Positions 7,128-15,311 of a stretch of 29,365 nucleotides of DNA are shown here, piece by piece. This DNA comes from JAUWQU01 sp964564285. GTDB taxonomy: Bacteria; Planctomycetota; Phycisphaerae; SM23-33. The notes beneath the pieces were generated by a model that did no database searches, was not told the DNA's origin, and saw only the letters and a program-made list of their open reading frames with translations. The position numbers and the translations under genes were made by a program. Positions within the stretch are counted from its first letter, which is position 1; the number at the start of each line of letters is the position of its first letter. The stretch is taken from contig CAZMBZ010000025.1 in the NCBI GenBank assembly GCA_964564285.1, forward strand, positions 1-29,365, in the 5' to 3' direction.

Positions 7128-9371
7128 ATGGGTGATGGACATTCGACAAAGCTCCCGATTGCCGGTGGGCATCGCAAGTTCGGCACGTTGCTGGGCGTGT
7201 TCACGCCTAGCGTGCTGACAATCGTCGGCGTGATCATGTACCTGCGCTTCGGCTGGGTCATATCCCAGACCGGACTCGGCGGGGCATTGGCGATTGTGCT
7301 TATATGCAATGGCATATCGTTGGTGACGGCGCTGAGCGCCTCTGCCGTCGCCACGAATATGTCGCTCGGGGCGGGAGGGGAATATTTCCTGATCTCCCGG
7401 TCGCTGGGTATCACCATTGGCGGGGCGATCGGCATTCCCTTGGCGCTGTGCCGAATACTGAGCGTGACACTCTATTGCTTCGGTTTGACCGAGGCACTCA
7501 GCCTGTTCTGGCCGGCGGCGTGGGGGGCGATGCCCGCGCAGTATATGACGGCCGGGATTATAATCGTAATCACGCTGATTTCCGGCAAGAGCGCGGCGGC
7601 TTCTCTTAAGCTTCAGATTCCGCTGATGGTTCTGGTCGGGGTGTCGCTTGTGGCCCTTGCCATCGGGGTTTTCAGCGGCCCGATTCGTCCGTTGTCGTTG
7701 GCGAGTCAGGCCCCCGCCGGAGCCGAGCTTGTGGGGTTCTGGGTGGTGCTGGCCGTGTTCTTCCCAGCCGTGACGGGCTTTTCCGCAGGCATAGGCCTCA
7801 GTGGCGACCTTAAGGACCCCCAGCGTTCCATACCTCGCGGGACACTGCTTGCGGTGGGTGTCGGACTGGTTGTTTACCTTATCGTGCCGGTGCTGCTTTC
7901 GATGACCGGGCGGGTCAGTTGGGACGAATTGGGCAGCATCGACGCCTCAGACCCGCCAGTCTGGACGAAAATTGCCGTGCTTGGGGCGTGGCTGGTCCTG
8001 CCGGGGATGCTGGCGGCGATACTCAGTTCGGCTTTCGGTTCGAGCCTGGCCGGACCGCGGGTGCTCCAGGCCCTGGCGCGCGACAGCCTGGCTCCGCGAT
8101 TCCTTGCCCGCACCACCAGCACCGGTCAGCCGATGCTGGCGACGCTGGTCAGCGGCGCGATCGCTGTTTCGGTCGTGGCGCTGGGTGACCTCAACGCCGT
8201 GGCTGAGCTCGTTACGATCTTCTTTTTGACGCTGTACATGTCGATCAACATGGTCGCTGCGACGGAGAGTCTCGTCGGCGACCCGTCGTATCGCCCGACC
8301 ATTCGCGTGCCGTGGTGGCTGTCACTGGCTGGTGTGGCTTCCAACTTGGTGGTGATGTTCCTCATCAGCCCGCAGTGGGCCGCCGTGGCGATTGGCCTGC
8401 AACTGGTTTTGTACCTGGTGCTTCGGCGCAAGACACTCAAGGGAAGTTGGGGCGACGTCTGGGCGGGGCTGTGGGGAAGCTTGGCGAGGTTCTGCATTTA
8501 CAAGCTTAGCCGCCGCAACCCGGACCCGCGATCGTGGCGGCCTCACATGCTGGTCTTCGCCGATCGACTCGACGACCGGGCGGCGATTGTCCGCATGGCG
8601 GCGTGGTTCAACCAGAACCGCGGCTTGCTGACCGTTTGCGACGTGATGGAGGGCTCGTCCGAAAGCGAGGCCGACCTGGCAGAGGTCTCGGGCAGGCAGC
8701 AGGCACTGAAGGATTTCCTGCATCGAGAGGGAATCCTGGCCTTCGGAGAGGTCAACCTGGTGGGCGACTTCGAGGCGAGCATGCCATCCATCGCCCAGGC
8801 AAACGGTATGGGTGGGCTTCGCAGCAACACGGTGGTCTTCGGCTGGCCGAGACGTCCGGAAAGGCTGGCCGCCGAATTGCGGATCGTCCGGGCGCTGGAT
8901 CAGTTGGGCAAGGCGTCGATGCTCGTCCGTCCGAACCCTGCCACCGGCCCGGAAAGCTTCCGTCGCATCGACGTCTGGTGGCGAGGCCGGCAGAATAATG
9001 GCGACCTGATGCTACTGCTTGCACACCTGCTCAGGCTGAACGCCCAATGGCGCGACGCGGAAATCACCGTGCGGACGATCGTTCTGAGCGAAACCGAGCG
9101 GCTGGATATGGCCCAGGGCCTCGACGAACTGATCCACTCGATCCGCATTCGCGCCAAGCGCGACGTGATCATCAAACCTGCCGACACATCCATCGTCGAA
9201 ATAATGCAGCAGACCAGCCGGGACGCCGATGTGGTGTTCCTCGGCCTGCCCGCACCGGAAGCCGGCGAGGAAGACGACGCTGCCGAACGACTGCTGGAAA
9301 TGGTGGAAAAGCTACCCACGGCCGTGCTTGTGAGAAACTCCGGCCCGCTGCGAGGGAAACTGCTGAAGTAG
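7128..9371 (+). CDS. SLC12-like (cation-chloride cotransporter type) permease of the APC superfamily
   Basis: The first 430 or so of 747 residues form about 12 membrane segments; the opening FGTLLGVFTPSVLTIVGVIM and the following YLRFGWVISQTG match the start of SLC12-type cotransporters. Further family-like segments are GAGGEYFLISRSLG, FFPAVTGFSAGIGLSGDLKD and SSAFGSSLAGPRVLQALARD. A cytosolic C-terminal region of about 300 residues follows (from RSWRPHMLVFADRLDDRAAI), as in eukaryotic and bacterial SLC12 relatives, ending DVVFLGLPAPEAGEE and AVLVRNSGPL. The likely role is secondary transport of ions or amino acids across the inner membrane; the ligand is unassigned. The start at 7128 is chosen over an upstream in-frame codon at 6981 because GAGGT lies 8-9 nt before it and the upstream extension has no membrane character. 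Confidence 0.88.
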   Translation: MGDGHSTKLPIAGGHRKFGTLLGVFTPSVLTIVGVIMYLRFGWVISQTGLGGALAIVLICNGISLVTALSASAVATNMSLGAGGEYFLISRSLGITIGGAIGIPLALCRILSVTLYCFGLTEALSLFWPAAWGAMPAQYMTAGIIIVITLISGKSAAASLKLQIPLMVLVGVSLVALAIGVFSGPIRPLSLASQAPAGAELVGFWVVLAVFFPAVTGFSAGIGLSGDLKDPQRSIPRGTLLAVGVGLVVYLIVPVLLSMTGRVSWDELGSIDASDPPVWTKIAVLGAWLVLPGMLAAILSSAFGSSLAGPRVLQALARDSLAPRFLARTTSTGQPMLATLVSGAIAVSVVALGDLNAVAELVTIFFLTLYMSINMVAATESLVGDPSYRPTIRVPWWLSLAGVASNLVVMFLISPQWAAVAIGLQLVLYLVLRRKTLKGSWGDVWAGLWGSLARFCIYKLSRRNPDPRSWRPHMLVFADRLDDRAAIVRMAAWFNQNRGLLTVCDVMEGSSESEADLAEVSGRQQALKDFLHREGILAFGEVNLVGDFEASMPSIAQANGMGGLRSNTVVFGWPRRPERLAAELRIVRALDQLGKASMLVRPNPATGPESFRRIDVWWRGRQNNGDLMLLLAHLLRLNAQWRDAEITVRTIVLSETERLDMAQGLDELIHSIRIRAKRDVIIKPADTSIVEIMQQTSRDADVVFLGLPAPEAGEEDDAAERLLEMVEKLPTAVLVRNSGPLRGKLLK

Positions 9372-9376
9372 GGTTT

Positions 9377-9404
9377 GGTAGTCGGTAGCTGGTAGCCTGT
9401 AGTC
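9377..9404 (+). repeat. Heptamer tandem repeat (GGTAGYY), four units
   Basis: Four consecutive 7-mers follow the permease stop: GGTAGTC, GGTAGCT, GGTAGCC, TGTAGTC. Degenerate GTAG and GTCG motifs continue to about 9440. The 7-nt period and non-coding position make it a short tandem repeat; no function can be assigned. Confidence 0.6.
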
Positions 9405-9458
9405 AGTCGCCGATTGCAGGCAGTCGGTCGGCTGTAGCGGGCAATTGGTCAAGCGAGG

Positions 9459-9480
9459 CCTGTTCGCTTCAGCGAGCAGG
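9459..9480. repeat. Intergenic hairpin repeat, copy B
   Basis: CCTGTTCGCT (9459-9468), TC, then AGCGAGCAGG (9471-9480) form a 10-bp stem with one G-T pair. It is the reverse complement of copy A at 4428-4449 in 21 of 22 bases, and identity reaches slightly into both flanks (GAGG before and ATT after). It could also help terminate the permease transcript. Confidence 0.55.
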
Positions 9481-9652
9481 GATTTCCGATTCCAGCGACG
9501 GCGCTTCGCCTGTGTATCCGGGCGCTGGGCGTTTCCTTTGATCGCGGCTTGCGTGTATGCTTTGGGGGTGTTGGAAATATCATGACGGCTTGGGTCTGCG
9601 CGGATTTGTTTGGCGCGTGGGGGCTCGGGCTTCGACATATAGGAGATTGTTC

Positions 9653-10951
9653 ATGGCGAAGATGACACGTCGAGACCTGCTAAGGACGGCCACCGCGACG
9701 GGTGTTGTCGCGGCGACGGCGGGGACGGTTCTCAGCCAGGCCGCGCCGAACGCGCCCGCCGGGGCGGATAAAACCGAGACGCTCAACGTCGCCATCATCG
9801 GCACGGGCGATCACGGACGTCAGTTGATATTCCATTGCATGAAGCTGCCCGGCCTGAAGTTCAGGGCGGTGTGCGATATCTGGGATCACAGCCGGACCTA
9901 CTCGGCCAAGCTGCTGAAAAAGTACAAGCACCCCGTCAACGCCTACGTCGATTACCGCGACATGCTCGCTAAGGAAAAGGACCTCGACGCGGTGATTATC
10001 GCCTCGCCGGATGGCTTCCACGCGGAACAGGCAATCGCCTGCTTCGCCGCCGGGCTGAACGTATACCTGGAAAAGGAGATGGCGCTGACCATCGATGACT
10101 GTCGCAAGGTCGTCCAGGCAGCCAACAAGGCCGGCAAGCTGCTCCAGGTTGGCAGGCAGCACCGATCGAACCGGCGATACATGCGGGCGTTGGATTTCAT
10201 CGACACCAAGAAGGCCCTCGGGCGAATCACGCACGTCGGGGCCCAATGGCACGGGCATCGGCGAGATAAGGTAACCTGGCCAGAGAAGCTCACCATCGAC
10301 AAGGCGCGCCTGGCCGAGTACGGCTTCGAGTCGATGGAGCAGTTCTGCAACTGGCGATTCTTCGCCAAGTTCGCTGCCGGCGAGATCACCAGCCTTGGCA
10401 GCCATCAGATCGACGTTTTCAACTGGTTCCTCCACGGCTTACCCAAGAGCGTCTACGCCGTCGGCGGACGGGATTACTACGACTACTACGAGTTGTATGA
10501 CAACATCTCATGCATCTACGAGTGGGACTACGACTGGGCCGGGCGAAAGACCCGCGTTTGCGGCACGTATGAGATCAATAACACGACCGAGATGGGCGGA
10601 TTCTTCGAGACCTTCACGGGCACCGGGGGCGAGCTGCAAATATCCGAAATCGCCACCCGAGGCGGCCTATGGCGAGATGTGGCCGCACCGATCGCCCCGT
10701 GGGAAGAGAGCCTCAAGGCCAAAGTTTTCAATGAATACGGCGCGCGGGCTTACGGGCCTATCCCGGCCGAGGATGCGCATCGCGTCTACTGGCACCACCT
10801 GCGGAACTTCTTCAACGCGATTCGTGGCACGGAGAAGCTAACCTGCCCCGGCGAGGTAGGCTTCGCGGCTGCGGTCGCGTGCCTCAAGGCCAACGAGTCC
10901 ATGAAGCTCGGCAAACGGATCGATCTGTCGGCTGAGGATTTCAAGGTGTAA
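9653..10951 (+). CDS. Tat-exported Gfo/Idh/MocA-family oxidoreductase (copy 3)
   Basis: The 432-residue protein starts with a twin-arginine signal (MTRRDLLRTATATGVVAATA, residues 4-23). A Rossmann domain follows with IIGTGDHGRQ, VCDIWD and ASPDGFHAEQ. At the position of the EKP motif it reads EKE (140-142), keeping the Lys and losing the Pro. The C-terminal half has TSLGSHQIDVFNW, where Ser replaces the usual Asp before the GxH motif, and a Tyr-rich stretch DYYDYYELYDN not seen in the other two copies. AGGAG lies 7 nt before the ATG at 9653; the in-frame extension up to 9557 lacks such a site. It is 41 nt ahead of the sulfatase gene and is probably co-transcribed with it. Function: NAD(P)-linked sugar oxidoreductase outside the membrane, substrate unknown. 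Confidence 0.9.
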   Translation: MAKMTRRDLLRTATATGVVAATAGTVLSQAAPNAPAGADKTETLNVAIIGTGDHGRQLIFHCMKLPGLKFRAVCDIWDHSRTYSAKLLKKYKHPVNAYVDYRDMLAKEKDLDAVIIASPDGFHAEQAIACFAAGLNVYLEKEMALTIDDCRKVVQAANKAGKLLQVGRQHRSNRRYMRALDFIDTKKALGRITHVGAQWHGHRRDKVTWPEKLTIDKARLAEYGFESMEQFCNWRFFAKFAAGEITSLGSHQIDVFNWFLHGLPKSVYAVGGRDYYDYYELYDNISCIYEWDYDWAGRKTRVCGTYEINNTTEMGGFFETFTGTGGELQISEIATRGGLWRDVAAPIAPWEESLKAKVFNEYGARAYGPIPAEDAHRVYWHHLRNFFNAIRGTEKLTCPGEVGFAAAVACLKANESMKLGKRIDLSAEDFKV

Positions 10952-10992
10952 GCAGCGCAGTTAATCAGCAAGTATAGACGAGGAGTAGAAAC

Positions 10993-12624
10993 GTGAATGG
11001 GCGTATAACTCGCAGGAGTTTTCTGAGAGCGGCCGGGTTGGGTACGGCGGCTTTGGCGGCACCGGGAGTCTTGGCGTTGGCGGCACCGGCGGGGACAAAG
11101 GACGGGCGGCCTAACATTGTTCTCATCATGGCCGACGACATGGGTTTTTCGGACATCGGCTGTTACGGCGGGGAGATCCAGACGCCCAACATTGACGCCC
11201 TTGCGGCCGGGGGGATTCGCTTCACGCAGTTCCACAACAACGCCAAGTGCAACCCCACTCGGGCGACTTTGCTGACGGGCCTTTACAGCCAGCAGATTGG
11301 CGAGGGCTGGATGCGCGGCGCCGCTACTATCGGCGAATCGCTCGGCGAGGCGGGGTACCGGACGATCATGGCCGGCAAGTGGCACGCCCCGCGCCTGCCG
11401 ACCGATCGCGGTTTCGACCGTTATTTCGGCCTGGCTGACGGATGCTGCAATTTCTTCAACCCCGGCAAACAGCGTCCCGGCGAGAAGGCTCCGGGGCGCA
11501 AGTGGCCTCGCTGGCGGCGGTGGGGAATCGAGAACAAGTCGCTTTCGCCATACACGCCCAAGGACAAGAACTTCTACACCACCGACGCCTTTACGGACTA
11601 CGCGGTCAAGTGTCTCGACCAGTACGCCAACGAGACCAAACCGTTTTTGCTGTACCTTGCGTACACGGCGCCGCATTACCCGTTGCACGCCTGGCCTGAG
11701 GACATCGCCAAGTATCGCGGCAAGTACATGATCGGCTGGGATGAGCTGCGGAAGCGGCGTTACGCAAAACAACTCGAGATGGGCCTGTTTGACGCGAAGA
11801 CCTGTCGCATGAGCCCGCGCGACGATAAGGCCCGGGCCTGGGCGGATGCCAAGGACAAGGATGCCTGGGACCTCAAGATGGCGGTTTACGCCGCCATGAT
11901 CGACCGGATGGACCAGAACATCGGCAAGGTCATGGCGAAACTCCGCCAACTGGGCAAGGCGGACAATACGCTGGTGCTGTTCCTGGCTGACAACGGCGGC
12001 TGCGCCGAGACAATCCACAAGACGCCGGATATTCCACCGGGTGTCATGGAGGGCTATCACACGGTGGATGCCCCGTGGGCCAACGCCTCCAACACGCCCT
12101 TCCGCAAGTACAAGGCCACCGACTACGAGGGCGGCGCATGCACGCCGCTGATCGCGTATTGGCCGAAACGCATAACCAAAGGCGGGCGGATAACCCGCCA
12201 GCTCGGGCACATCATCGACATCGTGCCGACATGCCTGGCCGTCGCCGGCGCCGAGGTGCCCACGACCTTCGCAGGCAAGCCCGTCCTGCCGCCCGAGGGC
12301 GTGAGCCTGGCGCCTCTGCTAACCGGCGAAGGGAAAGACTTCCCCGCGCGCGAGCCAATCTTCTGCTCTTATGGCGGATATCGGGCGATGTGGCAGGGCA
12401 AGTGGAAGATCATCGCCAGGGGCAAGGCCCAATGGGAACTGTATGATATGTCCGCGGACCGGACGGAACTCGACGACCTGGCGGGCAAGTACCCCGACCG
12501 GGTCAAGGAAATGTCCGCCGCGTATGATGCTTGGCGAAAGCGCTGCCGGGAAGACAACCAGCGCACCGCCCCCAAAGTCAGAACCGGTAAGGGCAGAAAA
12601 CAAAGGCTGCGGGACAAACGCTAA
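10993..12624 (+). CDS. Tat-exported type I sulfatase
   Basis: This 543-residue sulfatase begins with a canonical twin-arginine signal (ITRRSFLRAAGLGTAALAAP, residues 5-24). The catalytic domain opens with NIVLIMADDMGFSDIGCYGG, whose Asp pair (48-49) binds calcium. The signature CNPTR (86-90) has Cys86 as the site converted to formylglycine. MAGKWH (127-131), APHYPLH and LADNGG supply further active-site residues. It would hydrolyse sulfate esters on a glycan or small sulfated sugar in the periplasm. Activation needs a formylglycine-generating enzyme, which is not in this window; export through Tat fits folding and modification in the cytoplasm. The start is GTG, supported by AGGAG at 10981-10985 with a 7-nt gap; an ATG four bases on is out of frame. 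The gene ends 15 nt before the next one. Confidence 0.95.
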   Translation: MNGRITRRSFLRAAGLGTAALAAPGVLALAAPAGTKDGRPNIVLIMADDMGFSDIGCYGGEIQTPNIDALAAGGIRFTQFHNNAKCNPTRATLLTGLYSQQIGEGWMRGAATIGESLGEAGYRTIMAGKWHAPRLPTDRGFDRYFGLADGCCNFFNPGKQRPGEKAPGRKWPRWRRWGIENKSLSPYTPKDKNFYTTDAFTDYAVKCLDQYANETKPFLLYLAYTAPHYPLHAWPEDIAKYRGKYMIGWDELRKRRYAKQLEMGLFDAKTCRMSPRDDKARAWADAKDKDAWDLKMAVYAAMIDRMDQNIGKVMAKLRQLGKADNTLVLFLADNGGCAETIHKTPDIPPGVMEGYHTVDAPWANASNTPFRKYKATDYEGGACTPLIAYWPKRITKGGRITRQLGHIIDIVPTCLAVAGAEVPTTFAGKPVLPPEGVSLAPLLTGEGKDFPAREPIFCSYGGYRAMWQGKWKIIARGKAQWELYDMSADRTELDDLAGKYPDRVKEMSAAYDAWRKRCREDNQRTAPKVRTGKGRKQRLRDKR

Positions 12625-12639
12625 CCAATGGAGTGCTCG

Positions 12640-14979
12640 ATGACGCGAACGCTGATCTTGTGCTTGCTGCTGTGCAGCCTCGCAGCCGGTGCGGCCGATT
12701 TCGTGCCGACGACCCAGCCAGCGGCCGCTGATACGATGCGGCTCGAGAAGGCGTGGGTTCGGATCTCCAGCCGAGCGCCGGGCCTGTCGGTACGCGAGGT
12801 GTTCGGTTATGCGCTGGACGCCGCGGCGGCTGGGTCCGCGCCGCTGCGCGTCGAGCACGCCCTCGGCCTGGCTGAAACGATGCAGGACCGCGACATCAAC
12901 AGCCCGGGTTTTGGAAACTTCCGCTGGTATTTCAAGGCAAGTCGGGTCGAGGACTACAACGCCGTCGAGTTTGCGATGCGGACGGCGGCGCTGGTTCGCA
13001 TGAAGTACTACGAGCGGCTGACGCTGACCGCCCGCCAGAGGCTTGACCGGCTGGTGCGGTTCGGCATTCAGGGGATTCGCCGCCATAATGTTCCCGAGTC
13101 GTACACCAACATCTTCCTGATGAAGGCGTGGAATTGCCTGGCCCTTGGCGAGTGTGCGGGCTTTCCCGAGCTGGCGGCTGAGGGGTCGGGAATGCTCGAT
13201 CGCTGGCTGATGGCGACCTGGGAGTCCGGCCTGCGCGAGTACTCCTCGCCGACGTACTACGGCGTGAATATCGAATGCCTCGGCCTGATCGCCCGCCATA
13301 TCGAGGACCCCGCGGCGCGCGCCAAGGCCGAGATCGGCCTGAAGCTGCTCTGGACGGACATTGCAGCCAACTGGTTCGCGCCCTCGCTGCGCCTGGGTGG
13401 GCCCCGCAGCCGGGATTACGACTACATCACCGGGCACGGCTACCTGGACAACTGCCTCAGCCACCTCGGGTGGATCCCTACGGACAAAAAGCAATCCGGC
13501 GACGCCTTCAGGGCACTTTCGCTTTGGGAGCCGCCAACAAAGCTCACAAGACCGATCCTGTCGAACCTGCCGCGGACGGTTTTGCGGCGATGGGGTGGCG
13601 GTTCCGGCGAGTCGGCCGTGACGTACATCGGCAAGACCGTCGCTATTGGTTCGGCCGGGGCGTGCTACGGACCCGTGGACAAGGTCCTGACCGTGGACCT
13701 CGGCGGCGGACCGATGATGCCGATGGTCAACTTTGTGATGGATGGGCGCGGCGATCCGTACGGCAAGAACAAGCGGCTCACCGGCGGCGGGCACAGCAAG
13801 GCATTCCACCTGCGCCCCTTTATCGCAAGCGTCCAAAAGGGTCCGGAAGTGCTGCTGCTTGCCAGCGCCGATACCGAAAACGCCAGCCACTTCCGCTATG
13901 TGCCCAGGCCCACGTGCCTGCTCAGCCACCTGGTGCTTCCAGGAGGCGGCGAGTTGTGGATCGCCAACCGCCGGGTTCGGCTCGATCAGGCGGGCGATGC
14001 GATGGCTGTGTTTGCGGGCCAGGCGGTCTTCCTGCGGCAGGGCAAGGCGGCGCTGGCCATCCGCGTGCCGCTGGCTCTCGACACGGCTGGGAATCCCGCG
14101 CCGATGAGCATCGTCGCCGACGGCGGCAAGTACGGCGCGATGCGACTGACGATTACCCATTCGCCCGATGCGCCCAGGGGACGCGGCACGGTGGCAATCT
14201 GGGTTCGCGCGGCCGAGGGGATCGACAACGATAAAGACTTCGCCGCCTTCCGGCGTTCGTTTTCGGCTCTCGGCGCGGGCACGTTGGTCGAAGACCGGGC
14301 CGAGGTCGTTGCGCCAGGCGAGAAGACGCAACTGCGAATCGTCGCCGACGTGCGCAGCGAGAAGCGAATAGCCGTCGAGGGCGGCGAAAACTGGCCCAAG
14401 GATTGCGTGCTGAGCGTGGACGGCCGGGATATCGGGCGAAAGTTGCTCGAGGGCGTGGACATTATCCGTCAGTACCGCAATCTGCTGAGCGGGCGCGTCG
14501 ATGGCGGGGTCAAAGCCGTCCAGGCCGGACAAACCATGGAGGCCGAGGACGCCGCCCTGATTGTCCCGCCGTTCGTAATGGGTGGCGACGAGAGGGCCTC
14601 GGGCGGCAAGTTCATCTGGTCTCCGGGGCCTGGCGCGGGTGTTGGCGCCGGCAGCCTCGGCCGCGCGGTGTGGCTCGTTAACGTGCCCGCCGATGGCCCG
14701 TACCGGATCTCAGCTCGGGTGCGGACAGCCAGAGCCCAGAAGAACTCATTGTTCATTCGCATCCGCCAGCACAACCGCGACCTGCTACCCCGCAGGACCT
14801 GGGAAACCGGTCTGCACAAGCAGTGGAAATGGATTCGCTTGCGTGGCGATACGGGTAAGGCCCAAGCCAGACTTCGCCTAGGCGCGGGTCCCGCGATGGT
14901 GGAAATCCTCAGTCGCCCAAACGGCACCCGTATCGACGCGGTGCGAATAGAGTCCGCCCGTCGCCGCACCAGGCGATGA
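12640..14979 (+). CDS. Large secreted protein of unrecognised family; possible polysaccharide lyase with a binding domain
   Basis: The 779-residue protein has a signal peptide (TRTLILCLLLCSLAAGA) and a helix-rich N-terminal half up to about residue 290, with stretches such as NIFLMKAWNCLALGE, REYSSPTYYGVNIECLGL and DYITGHGYLDNCLSHLG. These look like the Asn/His/Tyr-bearing helices of an (alpha/alpha) toroid. A beta-rich middle follows to about 620, then a C-terminal module starting TMEAEDAALIVPP that resembles carbohydrate-binding modules with a leading EAED motif. That architecture is common in polysaccharide lyases, but I cannot place it in a known family. The start at 12640 has GGAG 8 nt upstream; the in-frame ATG at 12628 has none and would spoil the signal peptide. 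It lies 15 nt after the sulfatase, so joint action on a sulfated glycan is inferred. Confidence 0.75.
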   Translation: MTRTLILCLLLCSLAAGAADFVPTTQPAAADTMRLEKAWVRISSRAPGLSVREVFGYALDAAAAGSAPLRVEHALGLAETMQDRDINSPGFGNFRWYFKASRVEDYNAVEFAMRTAALVRMKYYERLTLTARQRLDRLVRFGIQGIRRHNVPESYTNIFLMKAWNCLALGECAGFPELAAEGSGMLDRWLMATWESGLREYSSPTYYGVNIECLGLIARHIEDPAARAKAEIGLKLLWTDIAANWFAPSLRLGGPRSRDYDYITGHGYLDNCLSHLGWIPTDKKQSGDAFRALSLWEPPTKLTRPILSNLPRTVLRRWGGGSGESAVTYIGKTVAIGSAGACYGPVDKVLTVDLGGGPMMPMVNFVMDGRGDPYGKNKRLTGGGHSKAFHLRPFIASVQKGPEVLLLASADTENASHFRYVPRPTCLLSHLVLPGGGELWIANRRVRLDQAGDAMAVFAGQAVFLRQGKAALAIRVPLALDTAGNPAPMSIVADGGKYGAMRLTITHSPDAPRGRGTVAIWVRAAEGIDNDKDFAAFRRSFSALGAGTLVEDRAEVVAPGEKTQLRIVADVRSEKRIAVEGGENWPKDCVLSVDGRDIGRKLLEGVDIIRQYRNLLSGRVDGGVKAVQAGQTMEAEDAALIVPPFVMGGDERASGGKFIWSPGPGAGVGAGSLGRAVWLVNVPADGPYRISARVRTARAQKNSLFIRIRQHNRDLLPRRTWETGLHKQWKWIRLRGDTGKAQARLRLGAGPAMVEILSRPNGTRIDAVRIESARRRTRR

Positions 14980-15311
14980 CCGACCCTACCGCTGCCTGCC
15001 GGCGGGCATGAAGGCCGGGCCGCAATCAGCCATGGGATGCCTCTCACGAGTACCAACGGATGGCAGGAGGCGCTTGCGGCGTTGAACCTGCTGAAATCCG
15101 AGACAACCAATGATGGCTGCATCAAGACCAAGCGTCTCTGCTGCGGCTGGGATCACAATTATTTGCTGAAGGTCCTTACAGGGGGAATTTAGATGCGATT
15201 GACTTGGGATAGCCAGACGGCAAATGCCATCCCGCGCAAGGATGGCAATTGGCGAGTGCTGCGTCTACAATTGCGGCACTTCAGTTGGAGAAATCTCAGA
15301 GAGAGCCTGAA
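14980..15311. other. Intergenic region, 332 bp, with short open frames
   Basis: The stretch starts with the GC palindrome TGCCTGCCGGCGGGCA (about 14993-15008), which may terminate the sulfatase operon. Two short open frames follow. One ends at 15192 and is in frame with the stop at 14979; its ATG at 15037 would give 51 residues with no ribosome binding site. The other, 15193-15372 (59 residues, preceded by GGGGG), overlaps the TsaB start. Neither resembles a known protein, and I do not call either as a gene. Confidence 0.4.

Noticed and set aside
9377..9440. Possible CRISPR array
   Set aside because: The repeat unit is 7 nt with no spacers and no cas gene is nearby.
10786..12210. 474-codon open frame on the minus strand
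   Set aside because: It is antisense to the sulfatase, whose motifs are unmistakable; the translated frame has no recognisable domain.
12319..14532. 737-codon open frame on the minus strand
   Set aside because: It is antisense to the sulfatase end and the lyase-like gene, has no protein-like domain pattern, and long antisense frames are expected in such GC-rich DNA.
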